Part shown: positions 10,080 to 20,760 of the stretch, in pieces
How the letters are laid out: the number at the start of each line of letters is the position of its first letter
Position numbering within the stretch: the first letter of the stretch is position 1
DNA from: Plantago ovata
Lineage: Eukaryota; Streptophyta; Magnoliopsida; Lamiales; Plantaginaceae
Reading direction: 5' to 3'
Assembly (NCBI GenBank): GCA_028274465.1
Contig: CM051455.1
Span: forward strand, 69,050,985-69,114,984
DNA: 64,000 nucleotides
Translations under genes and position numbers: made by a program
The notes under the pieces: model-generated
Databases searched by the model: none
Told to the model about the DNA's origin: nothing
The model's input: only the letters and a program-made list of their open reading frames with translations

Positions 10080-11227
10080 ATTTGGAGTTGACTGATGATC
10101 AATTACAAAACTTTGCTCTTGTTGAGATGGAAGAGTTGCTCAAGCACAATGGTTGTAGTCCTCAACTGTATGGCATGCCAATTTCGAAGGATCTCGTTAT
10201 TCAAGATGGGTTGAACAATTTAATTGCCGAAGAATTGGCTTATGATGTGGAGCAGATGAAATCAGAACAGTTGCAGTTATATGCCTCCTTGACGGATGAA
10301 CATATGAATGTTTACCACGCAATAATGAATGCTATTTCATCTGGTGATAGTGGAGTTTTTTTCCTGTATGATTATGGTGGCACCCGAAAAACTTTTATCT
10401 GGAAGACCTTATGTTCTGCCATACGTGGTAGGGGTGAAATCTGGCTTCCTGTCGCATCGAGTGGAATTGCCTCACTCCTTTACCTAGGGGGCGTATAGCT
10501 CACTCTAGATTCGACATTCCATTGCAGGTTGACGAGACTTCCATCTGTAACAAGATATATCCTAGGAGTGATGTGATGGGATTATTGCTGAAGACTAAAC
10601 TCATTATATGGGACGAGGCTACCATGATGAATAAGTTTTGTTTTGAGACTATGACCGAAGTCTTCGGGATATTTTTAGAGATGCAAATGGTTACGAGTCT
10701 ATCAAGCCTTTTGGTGGATTGGTTGTTGTTTTCGGCGGTGATTTTAGACAGATATTCCCTGTTGTGCCCAACGGGAGCAGACATGATATAGTTCATGCAT
10801 CTCTATGTTCTTCGAAAAAACTATAGACATCATGTACCGTTTTGAAGCTCATTAAAAATATGCGTTTACAGGTATTTTTAAGTGTCCCAATTTTGTTTTA
10901 TACATTCTTCTAGATTTTCCAGTGTTACTGTTTTTTTTGTTTATACCGAAATCATGGTGTAAATCATGATATATGTGATTTATCATTTGTGTTATTGTGA
11001 TGTAGGCTGGTGGATCTCCAGCTGAGGTTGAAGAAATAAGGCAATTTGCTGAGTGGTTGTTGGATGTAGGAGATGGAAATGTTGGAGGAGATAATGATGG
11101 TGAGGTTGACTTTGATTTGCCAGAGGATGTACTTATTCATAATGCATCGGATCTTGTTGCTGCAATAGTGAAAAGCACATATCCATCCCTCATTGACCAT
11201 GTGGGTGATGATACTTATTTCCAAGAG
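10080..11227 (+). pseudogene. Helitron PIF1-type helicase domain, decayed and 3'-truncated
   Basis: This continues the RepHel gene after the 8881-10079 intron. The frame from 10082 reads ELTDDQLQNFALVEMEELL, then the Walker A region as DYGGTRKTF, where the family has GYGGTGKTF, so an essential Gly is Arg. The Walker B-type IIWDEATMMNK follows near 10605, and [13 protein letters not shown] near 10730-10770 in another frame. An intron 10872-11005 joins NMRLQ to AGGSPAEVEEIRQFAEWLL in frame. Coding ends at TYFQE with a GT donor at 11228; the remaining helicase motifs are missing. Stops and frameshifts near 10497 and 10690 confirm it is dead. Confidence 0.85.
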
Positions 11228-12959
11228 GTATGGTTTGTAGATTTTATGTTGTGGTTTTAAGAGCAGATGTTGCGCTTATAAGATTTCATGTTTTGGTTTT
11301 AAAAGTAGTTGTTATTCTTTTTAATACCGGATGGTATGGTTTTAATATATCATCTTGTGGTTTTAAGAGTAGATGTTGTGCTTATGAGAGTGGATGGTAT
11401 AGTTATAACATGTTTTTAACCATGTACATTATACTTATATGATTTCTTTATGATATTCTTGTGTTTCGTATTTTGATGCATATGATTCTATCTTTTTATG
11501 TTTTAATGAACTTTAATTTTATATATAATTTCTAAAGTAGTACAAACCATGTATTAAATCTAATTAACTCGAGTTTTTTAAAACCATAAGTGTACAGTAG
11601 ATACTTAAAACCACAACAATGGCACTTATAATCACATAAACTGGTTATAATACTTACTGATGACATGGTTTTAGCATTGCATCGTATACTACTAAAACCA
11701 TACCATTGGTACTTAAAACCACACCAACTGCTATAATGGATATATTATACCATGCAATCAAACAGTGTAAAATTGAATACATATTCATTTATGTTATAAT
11801 TTGAATCATTCGGTCACTTCATTGTTTTAAAACAAGTATCAGCAAAGCAACAAAATTACAACAATCGTTCAGTTGGTGTTTGTGATGCAAATGGAATCTG
11901 AGTCTTTGAAATTGGCTTCTTGCAATTAAACTTGTTTTGTGATCTTCGATTTTCTGCAGTGTAACCTTTCACAAATTTGGGATCACCATCATCTTCATTT
12001 TTATCATCATCCTCAACATCATCGTCACCACCAGCAGTCTTATGACCATAATAACCGTCCTTAGAACCACACCAACTACAATTATAACCACAACAAAAAC
12101 TCTTAAAATCATACAATGGAAAGAAAAAAAGAAAACAAACACTGTAGCATCATATATGACTTAAAACCACAACAATAGGGTTTAAAACCAAACCAATATC
12201 TCTTAAAACAATGATACAACAGTAACATGCAATTGAATCTAAAAATAATATCAAGGATGCGTAGAACCATAACACAATGTCTTAAAACTATATCGTAGAC
12301 GTACCATTGAATACAAGCTAAATTTTTTGTATCAATGATGCTTAGAATCATTACGGGATATCTTTAAGCCATAACAAGGTTCCATAAAAGTACAGTATAC
12401 ATACAACAAGCCAGATCACGACGTTACAAAACCAACATTGTAGCATTATGTATGTCTTAAAACCACAACAACATGATTTAAAACCACACCAATATCTCTT
12501 AAACCTATGAGATAACAGTAATATTCTATTGAAGCCAAAAACCATATCAAGGATGCTTAGAACCATCACATAAGGTGTTAAAACCACAACAACAGTAATT
12601 AAAACAACACGAATATGTCTTAAAGCTATATCATAGCAGTAAAACTAAATGCAAGCTAAAAAATCACATTAATGATGTTTTTTAAAACCACAACAACATT
12701 ATTTAAAACCTCACTAAAGAAACTTATTACCATACCATAAATACTTAAATTCACATCATGATTTGTTAAAATTTGAGCATGCAAGAGAAGCTAAAAATGA
12801 TATGAAGTTACTTAAAAGCAAAACAGCAGTAACTATAAGCACACCAAAATCTCTTAAAACTACAATATGAAATCTGAAGGTGAAATGCATATTTCAATGC
12901 CACATCACAAGTTCTTAAAACCACAACAAAATTACTTATAACCACACCATATCAATTCA
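11228..12959. repeat. Field of degenerate 'ttaaaaccac' repeats
   Basis: From about 11600 the plus strand repeats words such as cttaaaaccacaacaa every few tens of bases; from 11240 to 11410 the same words appear inverted (gtggttttaag), so the polarity flips near 11500. A longer period of about 297 bp is visible between about 12145 and 12441 (gtagcat.at.tatg.cttaaaaccacaacaa). The field resumes at 39281, showing that Sirevirus 1 inserted into it. Its place directly after a Helitron helicase donor site suggests it belonged to that Helitron or its flank. Confidence 0.75.
11856..12040 (-). other. Possible last exon of an unrecognised minus-strand gene
   Basis: Within the repeat field, the minus strand holds a compositionally distinct open stretch: an acidic segment (GGDDDVEDDDKNEDDGDPKF) followed by a basic one (ENRRSQNKFNCKKPISKTQI) and a stop at 11856. 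An AG acceptor-like site precedes it. Acidic-then-basic tails occur at the ends of RPA-like proteins of plant Helitrons, but no domain is seen, so that link is only a guess. Its upstream exons could lie beyond Sirevirus 1 (39611-40965). Confidence 0.3.
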
Positions 12960-14449
12960 TGTTGGTCCCTTTAAACAACAAGAAAAGACTAGAGGGGGTG
13001 GTGAATAGTACTTTCTCAACAAGTGCTTATTACTTTTCAATAATGAGTTTGCTGGTACTTAACTTTCTCAGCAAGTGCTTATTACTTTTCAGTAATGAGT
13101 TTACTGATACTTAAAAACAGAGTGCGGAAGTCTTTTACAATAAGTTCTTTTATCAGAGAGCTAGTTTCAGCAAGTGAGCAGAGTAACAAAGTACGAAAAA
13201 CGTGACTTGCTGAAAACTAAGTGCAGTAAAGTAAATCACACAAACACTTTTATAGTGGTATCTGAGAGTGACGTAATCTCTCAAACTAATCCACTTTGTC
13301 CTTTCTATGACTGAATCCACTATGATAAGATATGAGGCTACTTACAAATCCTATCACTAATGATTCTCAGAAACCAAAACACACTTCCCTTGTTTCCAAC
13401 CTAAACTAGAGAACCATAACCTTGTTCTCCACCAAACTTGGGATTATAATCAGCAACACTATGCTTGATTAATTCCCCCTGAATTTCACGCCTGTAAAGG
13501 GTGTTTATCAGTTAGAGAGGTTTGGGATGAGATGACTTGAATATAACTTTTCAGCTATAACAAGTTATCTAAAGAAACAGAACTTATAATACTTTGCAGT
13601 AAGCAAGTTTCTTGTTTCTGGTTTCAAGACTTGTTCTTGTTCCAAAGAAATAACACTTACCTAATTTCTTAGCCGTGAATGTTCTACTTCTTCACATGTA
13701 TCTTTTGTTTCAAGCTTAAGTCTTGGAACGGATCAATAGGCAGTAGAGAGTAGAGAAGGATTTGAGTGTTTAAAGCACAAGTGAGAGTTTGATCACGTTG
13801 TTGACACACCTTCTACTCTTTCCTGATGACCTCTATTTATAGTGTCTCAAGGGAGCTGTTTGAATTTCAAATTCTAAGGCTTTGTACGTTAAGATGTCAC
13901 TATCTTGCTTTTGTACTTTCAGCAGCGTTCTTCATTTGTCTTCTTGTCTTCATGTTCTTCGCGTGCTTACTTTGCATTTAATGTTCTTTTGAATCAAATT
14001 CAAATATGAACGTTGGAGCCAAAATGCAAGTAGTCTTCAGCAAGGAGGTCACATATGTTGTCAGCAAGTGGTCAATCTCAGTTTCAGCAAGCACAACCTA
14101 CTCTGTCATATAGATTTTCACTTATGCAAGTTGTTGCTGAAATTCTAACTTTCTGAAGCAACATGTGCCTTTGTAGATACCTTTCTCAGAATTCTTCTAA
14201 GTCTTCAGTCTTCGAATCTTCAACTTTCTGAGTGGTTCTAGGTCTTCAATAGTTCGTTTGTAAAAACAAAGTACATCATCAGCAAGCTTAAGAACCTAAC
14301 TAGTACCTACACTAAGTCTTTCAGCAAACGTTCCTCTTTTACAATGTCCTTAAAATTCTAAATTCCTATGGACCTTAAGAGTACTAGTTACTGGACTTTC
14401 CTTAATTTAGCATGGTTAATTTCTCATCAAAATGACAAGTTTCCTAACA
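12960..14449 (-). repeat. 3' LTR of Sirevirus 1
   Basis: Begins TGTTGGTCCC and ends CCTAACA on the plus strand. About 1490 bp. The same LTR recurs at 25885-26027 plus 37903-39280, 43891-46947 (interrupted) and 44191-45677. Ten exact copies of TCAGCAA or its complement TTGCTGA occur in it. A TATA-like ctatttatag lies at about 13833 (minus-strand reading ctataaatag). Confidence 0.92.
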
Positions 14450-14463
14450 AATTTCCCCCTTTT
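14450..14463 (-). other. Polypurine tract of Sirevirus 1
   Basis: Minus strand reads AAAAAGGGGGAAATT directly against the 3' LTR, the site from which plus-strand DNA synthesis starts in this lineage. The same tract is at 46948-46961 in Sirevirus 2. Confidence 0.88.
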
Positions 14464-14708
14464 TGATGTTAGCAATCCATGGCTAAATTAATTGTTACCT
14501 TTTTAGAGGTTCCTGGTGTTGAATAAATCAGTTGATTAATGCAAACATACTTGAATAATAAAACAGTAAGCATAAAATAATTTGCATAATCAAGAACCAA
14601 TAAGAGTCAAAAAGTTCATTGCTGATAGTTATCTTTCCGTAATAAGTTTACAAGAAAGTTCAGAGATAACTAAGACAATCAGCAAGCAAAACAAGGCTTT
14701 TCAAGGGA

Positions 14709-17700
14709 CTATTCTATTCCAGCAGATGATTCTCTAAGAATCTCTTTTACACTCGTTTCAGCAAGAGCAGTGAATTTAACGCAGTCCTTCTCGTAATCTT
14801 CAAGTAGCTTACGGACTTCAAGTTGAATAATTCTTGCATTCTTGCAGGCAGTATAGTCATGGTTTTCACCATTCATCTCTTTGTAGTGCATTACCCACAA
14901 GTGCATGCCCCAATTTCTAGCATGTAGTAGTTGAGTGTCTGAAATTTCCTTGTTGGCATGAATCTTCCTTAACCAAAGAAGGTCTTCTTCTTGATCGTTT
15001 GCAGTGAGATAGAAATACTCATAAGGAATCAAGCCATATTTATTTTTGGACTTTTTGGTCATAGGATCATTATAGTAAGCAACATCCATCGGCTTGATTA
15101 GATCAAACTCTTGTTTTATCTTCTTGCTAATGGAAGTTCTTCTTACCAAAATTTCAATGTTCAGCCATTTCACAACAATGTTCCTTGGGTAGGGAGGAGG
15201 ATCCCTTTCTTTCTTTGTGACTTTTAATTCAATCCAAGTGTACATTTGATTCAGTACAACAGTTGGAAAGAAGTCATTAGCCAAAAGGTCTTCTAGCTTT
15301 ATGATCCAGCAACCATGGAGGTTTCTGATCACATTCTGAGTGGTTTCCTCATTGCTGGTCTTTGTATAACTAATGCCAGTGCCTATGGCAATGTTAACTA
15401 GCCTTCTTTCTTCTTCTCTTTGCTTTCTTCTTCTTGACTTAGCATTTCCTCGATCCTTTGCTGAAGATCTGGAGTCAGAAGAGAAATGTTTGGACTGGCC
15501 AGATGGAGTCAAGGCAGAAAGAGGCTTGGCCCTTATAGCTTGAGCTATTGTTTGGTCATCATCATTGTCATCATCTTCATTTATGTCTTGATGACTTTCA
15601 GTATGACAGAATTCTGGAGTATCAACAGAAGTTTTTCTCCTTTAGAATTTGCTGAACTTTTCTCAGAATCTATTTCAGCTCTTCTTTTAGAACTTTGCTC
15701 TGTTTCAGCTAGAGGTTCTCTGGGTGGCGGCCCAGGCAACTTTAGTGGAGCTTTAGAGGGAGTAGCTGATTTGTCTCTTGAAGACTTTCTTTTTCTAGAA
15801 TCTTCCCCCTTAGACATGGATTGCATCATTGGCTTGATGTGAATAGAGAAAAACTCATTGCAATTTTCAGCAAGAGTATGGAGGCTATTGTATTTAAGAA
15901 TCATGTCTTGCTGATCTCAAGTCAACTTAGACAATTCTTCTTTAATAAAAGCCAAGTTCTCCTCATGTCTTCGCTCGTTGTTTACTTTTTCGTCCAGTAT
16001 AGCCTGAGCCTTTGTTAATGCGCTTTTGGCGAGCTTGAGTGCTTGACTGACATCATCTTCATAGCTTTTGTGATGTAGAATTATGTCTTTCTGAGCTATG
16101 GTAAGTGTAGTAGTGCGTCTCAGCACAGTATTCAGTATCTTTCCAATGTCAAGTGGACTCTCAACAAACAGTGCATCATCCTCTTCTTGGCATGCTTTTT
16201 GAACAGCCATTAGTGCTTTAATTCTTGGAGTAAACTCCTCAATATTTGGAAATGACACTGAAGAGGGAGTGAGTGAATGGGCTTTGATTTCTGTGGCAAT
16301 TTGATCGTCGTTTCTCAGCAAGCGACTTCTCTCCATATATCCTTCATCATTAATGAGGGATGCTGGAGAAATTTCTACCATCTTGGGTTCAGCTTTCTTG
16401 GCCTTTTCCTCTTCATTTGCTGAGAATTCGGACAAATCTTCTTCCTCATCAGGTTCATCAAGGCCAACAACCTTGACGCCAAAATATTTTGCCTCAGTCA
16501 CTTTTGGTTGAATGGTTGCTGAAGGCAACTCTTTTGACTCAACAACTGGAGTTTCACTAGTAGTAAGTGGAAGGGAGGAATCTTCCTTGTTGTTCACTCC
16601 TGAAGATTGAGCAATATCGAGATGTTGAGTATGTCTGTCATGAATCTGTAGACTATTCTGTAACGCTCATTGATAATCTTTATCAATTTCTTCATTTTAT
16701 CCAAGTCTTGAATCAGTGACCTTAGCTTCGAGTAATGCTAACTCGGCATCAGAAAGCTTAGCTTTTCTTTTAGGCATTCCAGCCTGTATTATGGCGTACT
16801 CTTCTTCGGTCTCAGCAACTTGTTCAGTTGCTGGAGTGGTTTTCTCAGCAGAAGTTGGAGCAAATTCCTGTTGCTGACTGGGAGGTTGTTCAACTTGTTG
16901 ATTTTCAGCATATGCTTGATCTACTTGATCAGCAGCTGACAACTTTTCTCCGCCAGCATCCGGACTAGGACCTTGATTATCATCATCATCGTCCTTGCTG
17001 TCCTTAGAATCTTTTGATTCATCATCACTTGTGTCTTTAAGGATATTTTCATCCTCTTCTTCTTCATCATCATCTGTTAGAATCACCAACTCGAGATGTT
17101 TGTATTTTGCAGCGCTCATAACCTCTTCTTCCTCATTGATTTTGTGGGGATCAGCCAGCACGGGTACAAAGGAACCCTTGAGCATCACAACTTATTCATC
17201 TGGAGAGGCACTCTTGAACTTAGCTTTCGTATTCTCTCTGATTGTGACAACCAGATTAGCACTAGAATATGATAACTCTTTAGGAAGGATAGAGTGTACA
17301 AAGGTCTCGAGTTTGAAGAGAGAATTTTTCTTCTTTTCGTTTGAGAGATGGATGTGAAGGTCTGAGAAGTCCATCCTTTTGTACCTTTGCCAGTTGCTGA
17401 CAGACTTAGCAACTTTTGTCAAAGTGTTTCTCTTGAAGTTGGAGTACAGTTCTTCAGAACTAACTACATGGACTTCTGTGATGAGAACCGCTTCATTATT
17501 CTCCTTTTTATCCTGAATAAGAGTAAAGTTATTTTCCGGAAGGTTTTGGAAAATAGTTTTAGAGTCTAAAACTGTAACATGAATTACCTGCTGATTCTCA
17601 GCAAGCTCATGTTGCACACTGAGTTGTGTGGGAACTATTTCCATTGCTTCAGGAGCTGTAGCAGCATACTTGAATTGTTCATCCTGAAATAACACCTTGT

Positions 17701-18174
17701 TAGATACAAGTACTAAGTTTTTAAACTTAGTAAAATTACCAAAACTTTCATCTACCTGCTGAACAGGAGTTGTAGATTCTGGTGCAAACGTTTCAGCAAT
17801 ATTGTGACTTGTATCTTGAGAAGTCTGTAAAGAAACAATTTTGTTACCTAAAGATAAAGTTTTTCAGATAGAGAAGTTTTGCTTATATCTGAGTTAACTA
17901 CGTGCTGAAGAATGGCAGGTGGTGACTCAGTCCTTTCAGCATTGAAAGCTTCTTCAATATCTGGGACTTGTTCTTCAGCAGACTTCTTTTCTTGCTCTAT
18001 TTGAGAAAGCTGTGCAGCTTCAACAATCTCCCTTGTCTCTGAATGGACAAGTTGAGCAGAAACATCGAGACCTTTTAGTTCACTACTTGTCATAAACAGG
18101 TCCACTCCAAGAAAAGCATCTTTTTCGTACTCCTCTAATCTTACATTCTTGGAGGTTTGTCTCTTGGGAGCCAT
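14709..18174 (-). pseudogene. Sirevirus third ORF (env-position protein), copy 1
   Basis: A single ancestral frame of about 1,150 codons lies between RNase H and the 3' LTR, now split by stops near 17195, 16705, 15925 and a shift near 15640. It starts MAPKRQTSKNVRLEEYEKD at 18174. Features in order: Glu/Ala-rich N-terminus; a conserved block with VAKSVSNWQRYKRMDFSDLH; acidic runs (DDDEEEEDEN and a Ser/Asp-rich stretch); a helical region with ALKLAKSALTKAQAILDEKV (coiled-coil-like); a basic stretch (SRRRKQREEERR) that could be a nuclear signal; then the most conserved block with HGCWIIKLEDLLANDFFP and YGLIPYEYFYL. No signal peptide or clear membrane segment is seen. I recognise no domain; env-like ORFs in this position are known from SIRE1. 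Compared with copy 2, about 150 residues are missing near the N-terminus. Confidence 0.8.
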
Positions 18175-18223
18175 CTCTTATATAGGAGGTAAGATTAGGG
18201 GAGTACGAAAAAGATGCTTTTCT
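18110..18223. repeat. 35 bp inverted repeat flanking the third ORF's start codon
   Basis: Arms 18110-18144 and 18189-18223 match at 34 of 35 positions; the 44-base loop contains the minus-strand ATG at 18172-18174. The left arm encodes roughly residues 11-21 of the protein, the right arm lies upstream of the start. A near-perfect match implies a recent event, such as a template switch during reverse transcription, or selection. Confidence 0.92.
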
Positions 18224-19149
18224 TTTTCACCGGAGGTACAGTAATTCAGAGCACATGCTAGGGAATTTTTTGCAAAGAAAGAAAATGTGAGTTAAAGAAT
18301 TTTGTCTTTCTCTAACTCTTCATTTACATAGTATATCTGTTATGTGAGAAGCTCAATGGTTTTGAGTTCTCAGCAAGAGTAAAACAGAGATACAACGAGT
18401 TAGTGGAGCCTCTACATTAAATGCGTAGTGGTCCACTAACACGAAACCGCCAGAGCATGCTTTCTCTTTGCAACATTAACCGTTGGATCATCAACTGCTT
18501 TAAAATCAATGGCCACGATTGTATTTCATGTCATGATTTACAGCGAGTTTATCAGTGCCACGATTAACATCACATTTGATTTTACCTTGATTCACGGGAT
18601 TTTATCTCTTTTACTTCAAAGCTAATAGCTTGCTGAAGTATTAAAGAATCTTTTCAGCAATTTTAATGCTTCTCACTTTAGCAATTACTTTTTAAGTAAC
18701 AAGCCTTGTAGTTGCTAAAACTTTCCCCTTAATCAAATATCTCATTTTTCTTTGGGTCAAAGATATTCCTGAGTTCCCGTCTCAGTAAATCCTTTTATAT
18801 TGAAATATTTTTAGGTAAATTCTCTTTTAGTGAGAAGCAATCTTTCTCTTTGCTGAGTTCCCATCTCAGATTTATCTTTTGATACTTGAATACCTGTTTC
18901 AGTATCCTTGATTGTCTGAGTACCCGTTTCAGCAATCGACCAAGTTTCCTAACAAATATCCAGTTTGAAGGAATTACTTGTTGAATGCCTGTTTCAGCAA
19001 ACACTTTGTGTATAACCATCTCTCTTAGAAGAATAAAGTAGAAGAGGACTTTTCAAGGGATGAATAAACCTTTAAACAACTGTTGACTTGCTGAATGCTC
19101 GCTTCAGCAATCCAATCAAGTGTATCCCTTTTTATTGAGGTAATTCAAT
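18224..19149 (-). other. Sirevirus 1 spacer between third ORF and RNase H
   Basis: No protein is recognised. The stretch is rich in the same TCAGCAA/TTGCTGA words as the LTR (for example tttcagcaa near 18927 and 18993, cttgctgaa near 18627). In Sireviruses this spacer may carry signals for expressing the downstream ORF, but none is identified here. Confidence 0.5.
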
Positions 19150-20760
19150 CAATCCAAGGTTATACCTTAGCATTGCGAACTTGTTATCTGGAAGGGGCTT
19201 GGTAAAGATGTCAGCAAGTTGATCATCAGTACCTACTTTTACAACCTCAATATCTCCTTTTCCCACATGATCTCTAATGAAATGATGTCTAATATCAATG
19301 TGCTTTGTCCTTGAGTGGAACTTAGGATTTTGCGTGATAGCAATAGCACTTGCATTATCACAAAAGATTGGTGTTTTCTTTACAGAAATACCATAATCTC
19401 TTAGTTGTTGCTGAATCCAAAGGATTTGAGCAGTGCAACAACCAGCCGCAATGTATTTAGATTCAGTGGATGAATTGGAAACACAGGTTTGCTTCTTGCT
19501 GAACCATGAAATTAATCTTGTACCTAGAAACTGAAAGTTCCAGAGGTACTTTTTCTATCAAGAGTTGATCCTCCATGGTCAGCATCAGAATAACCAACCA
19601 ATTCTAATCCAGAATCTTTTGGATACCATAATCCAACATTGACTGTGCCTTTGACATATTTCAGTATTTTGAGTGCTTTCTTGTAGTGTGATTCTCTAGG
19701 ATCAGATTGGAATCTTGCACACACACAAACAACATACTGAATGTCAGGCCTACTTGTTGTTAGATACAACAAGGAACCAATGAGCTTCCTATACTATTGT
19801 TCATCCACACTTTTGTCTTGTTTAGTATAGCCCAATTTGGTACCAACGCTCATAGGGATCTTTTCAGGTTTTTCTTCCTCTTTGATCCTGAACTTTATGA
19901 GCATTTCCTTTGCATACTTTGCTTGATTTATGAATATTCCATCTTTGAGTTGCTTGACTTGCAATCCTAGGAAATAATTCAATTTGCCCATCATACTCAT
20001 TTCAAACTTGTTTGTCATGAGTTTGGAAAAATCATCACAAAGTTGCTTGTCGTTAGATCCAAATATTATGTCATCCACATAAATCTGGACTAAGAGTAAT
20101 TTACCATCATGGTTCATGGTAAATAAGGTTTTATCAACTTCACCTTTCTTGAAACCATTATTCAGCAAGAACTTAGATAAGGTATCATACCAAGCTCTAG
20201 GTGCTTGCTTTAGACCATATACATCTTTCTGAAGTTTATATACCATCTTGGTTTCTGAGGGAAGTTCAAAGCCAGGGGGTTGTTCTAGATAGACTTCTTC
20301 AACAAATTCACCATTTAGGAATGTACTTTTAACATCCATTTGATAAACAATGAAGTCATTATGAGCAGCAAAGGCTTAGAAAAGTCTAATAGCATCCAAT
20401 CTTGCAACTGGTGCATAAGACTCATCATAATCAAATCCTTCAGTCTGGCAATAACCTTGAGCAACTAAACGTGCTTTGTTCCTTGTTACTTCTCCAGACT
20501 CACTCAGCTTGTTTCTGAACACCCACTTTGTACCAATTGCTTTCTTTCCTTCAGCAAGGGGTACAAGTTTCCTGACTTTGTTCCTTTTAAATTGATCCAG
20601 TTCTTCTTGCATCGCCTTGGTCCATTCAGAATGATTTAAAGCTTCTTCTTTGGTTTTGGGCTCAATTTCTGAAACAAAGTAAGAGAACAAAGCTTCTACT
20701 TCAACAAGTTCTTAATTAGTCGATACTTTGGATCTAGTCATTTGGTGTTTGTCAATATCA
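19150..20760 (-). pseudogene. Sirevirus 1 reverse transcriptase and RNase H
   Basis: These are the copia RT and RNase H domains that make and clear the cDNA intermediate. In minus-strand order: 20690-20376 with [16 protein letters not shown] and [13 protein letters not shown]; a stop; 20339-19794 with MDVKSTFLNGEF, YGLKQAPRAWYD and the catalytic IYVDDIIFGS; a stop at 19794; then YLTTSRPDIQYVV, and RNase H with YSDADHGGSTLDRKSTSG, a shift near 19520, CVSNSSTESKYIAA and RTKHIDIRHHFIRD, ending near 19150. The YVDD and several RNase H motifs survive, but at least three stops or shifts make it inactive. Confidence 0.93.
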
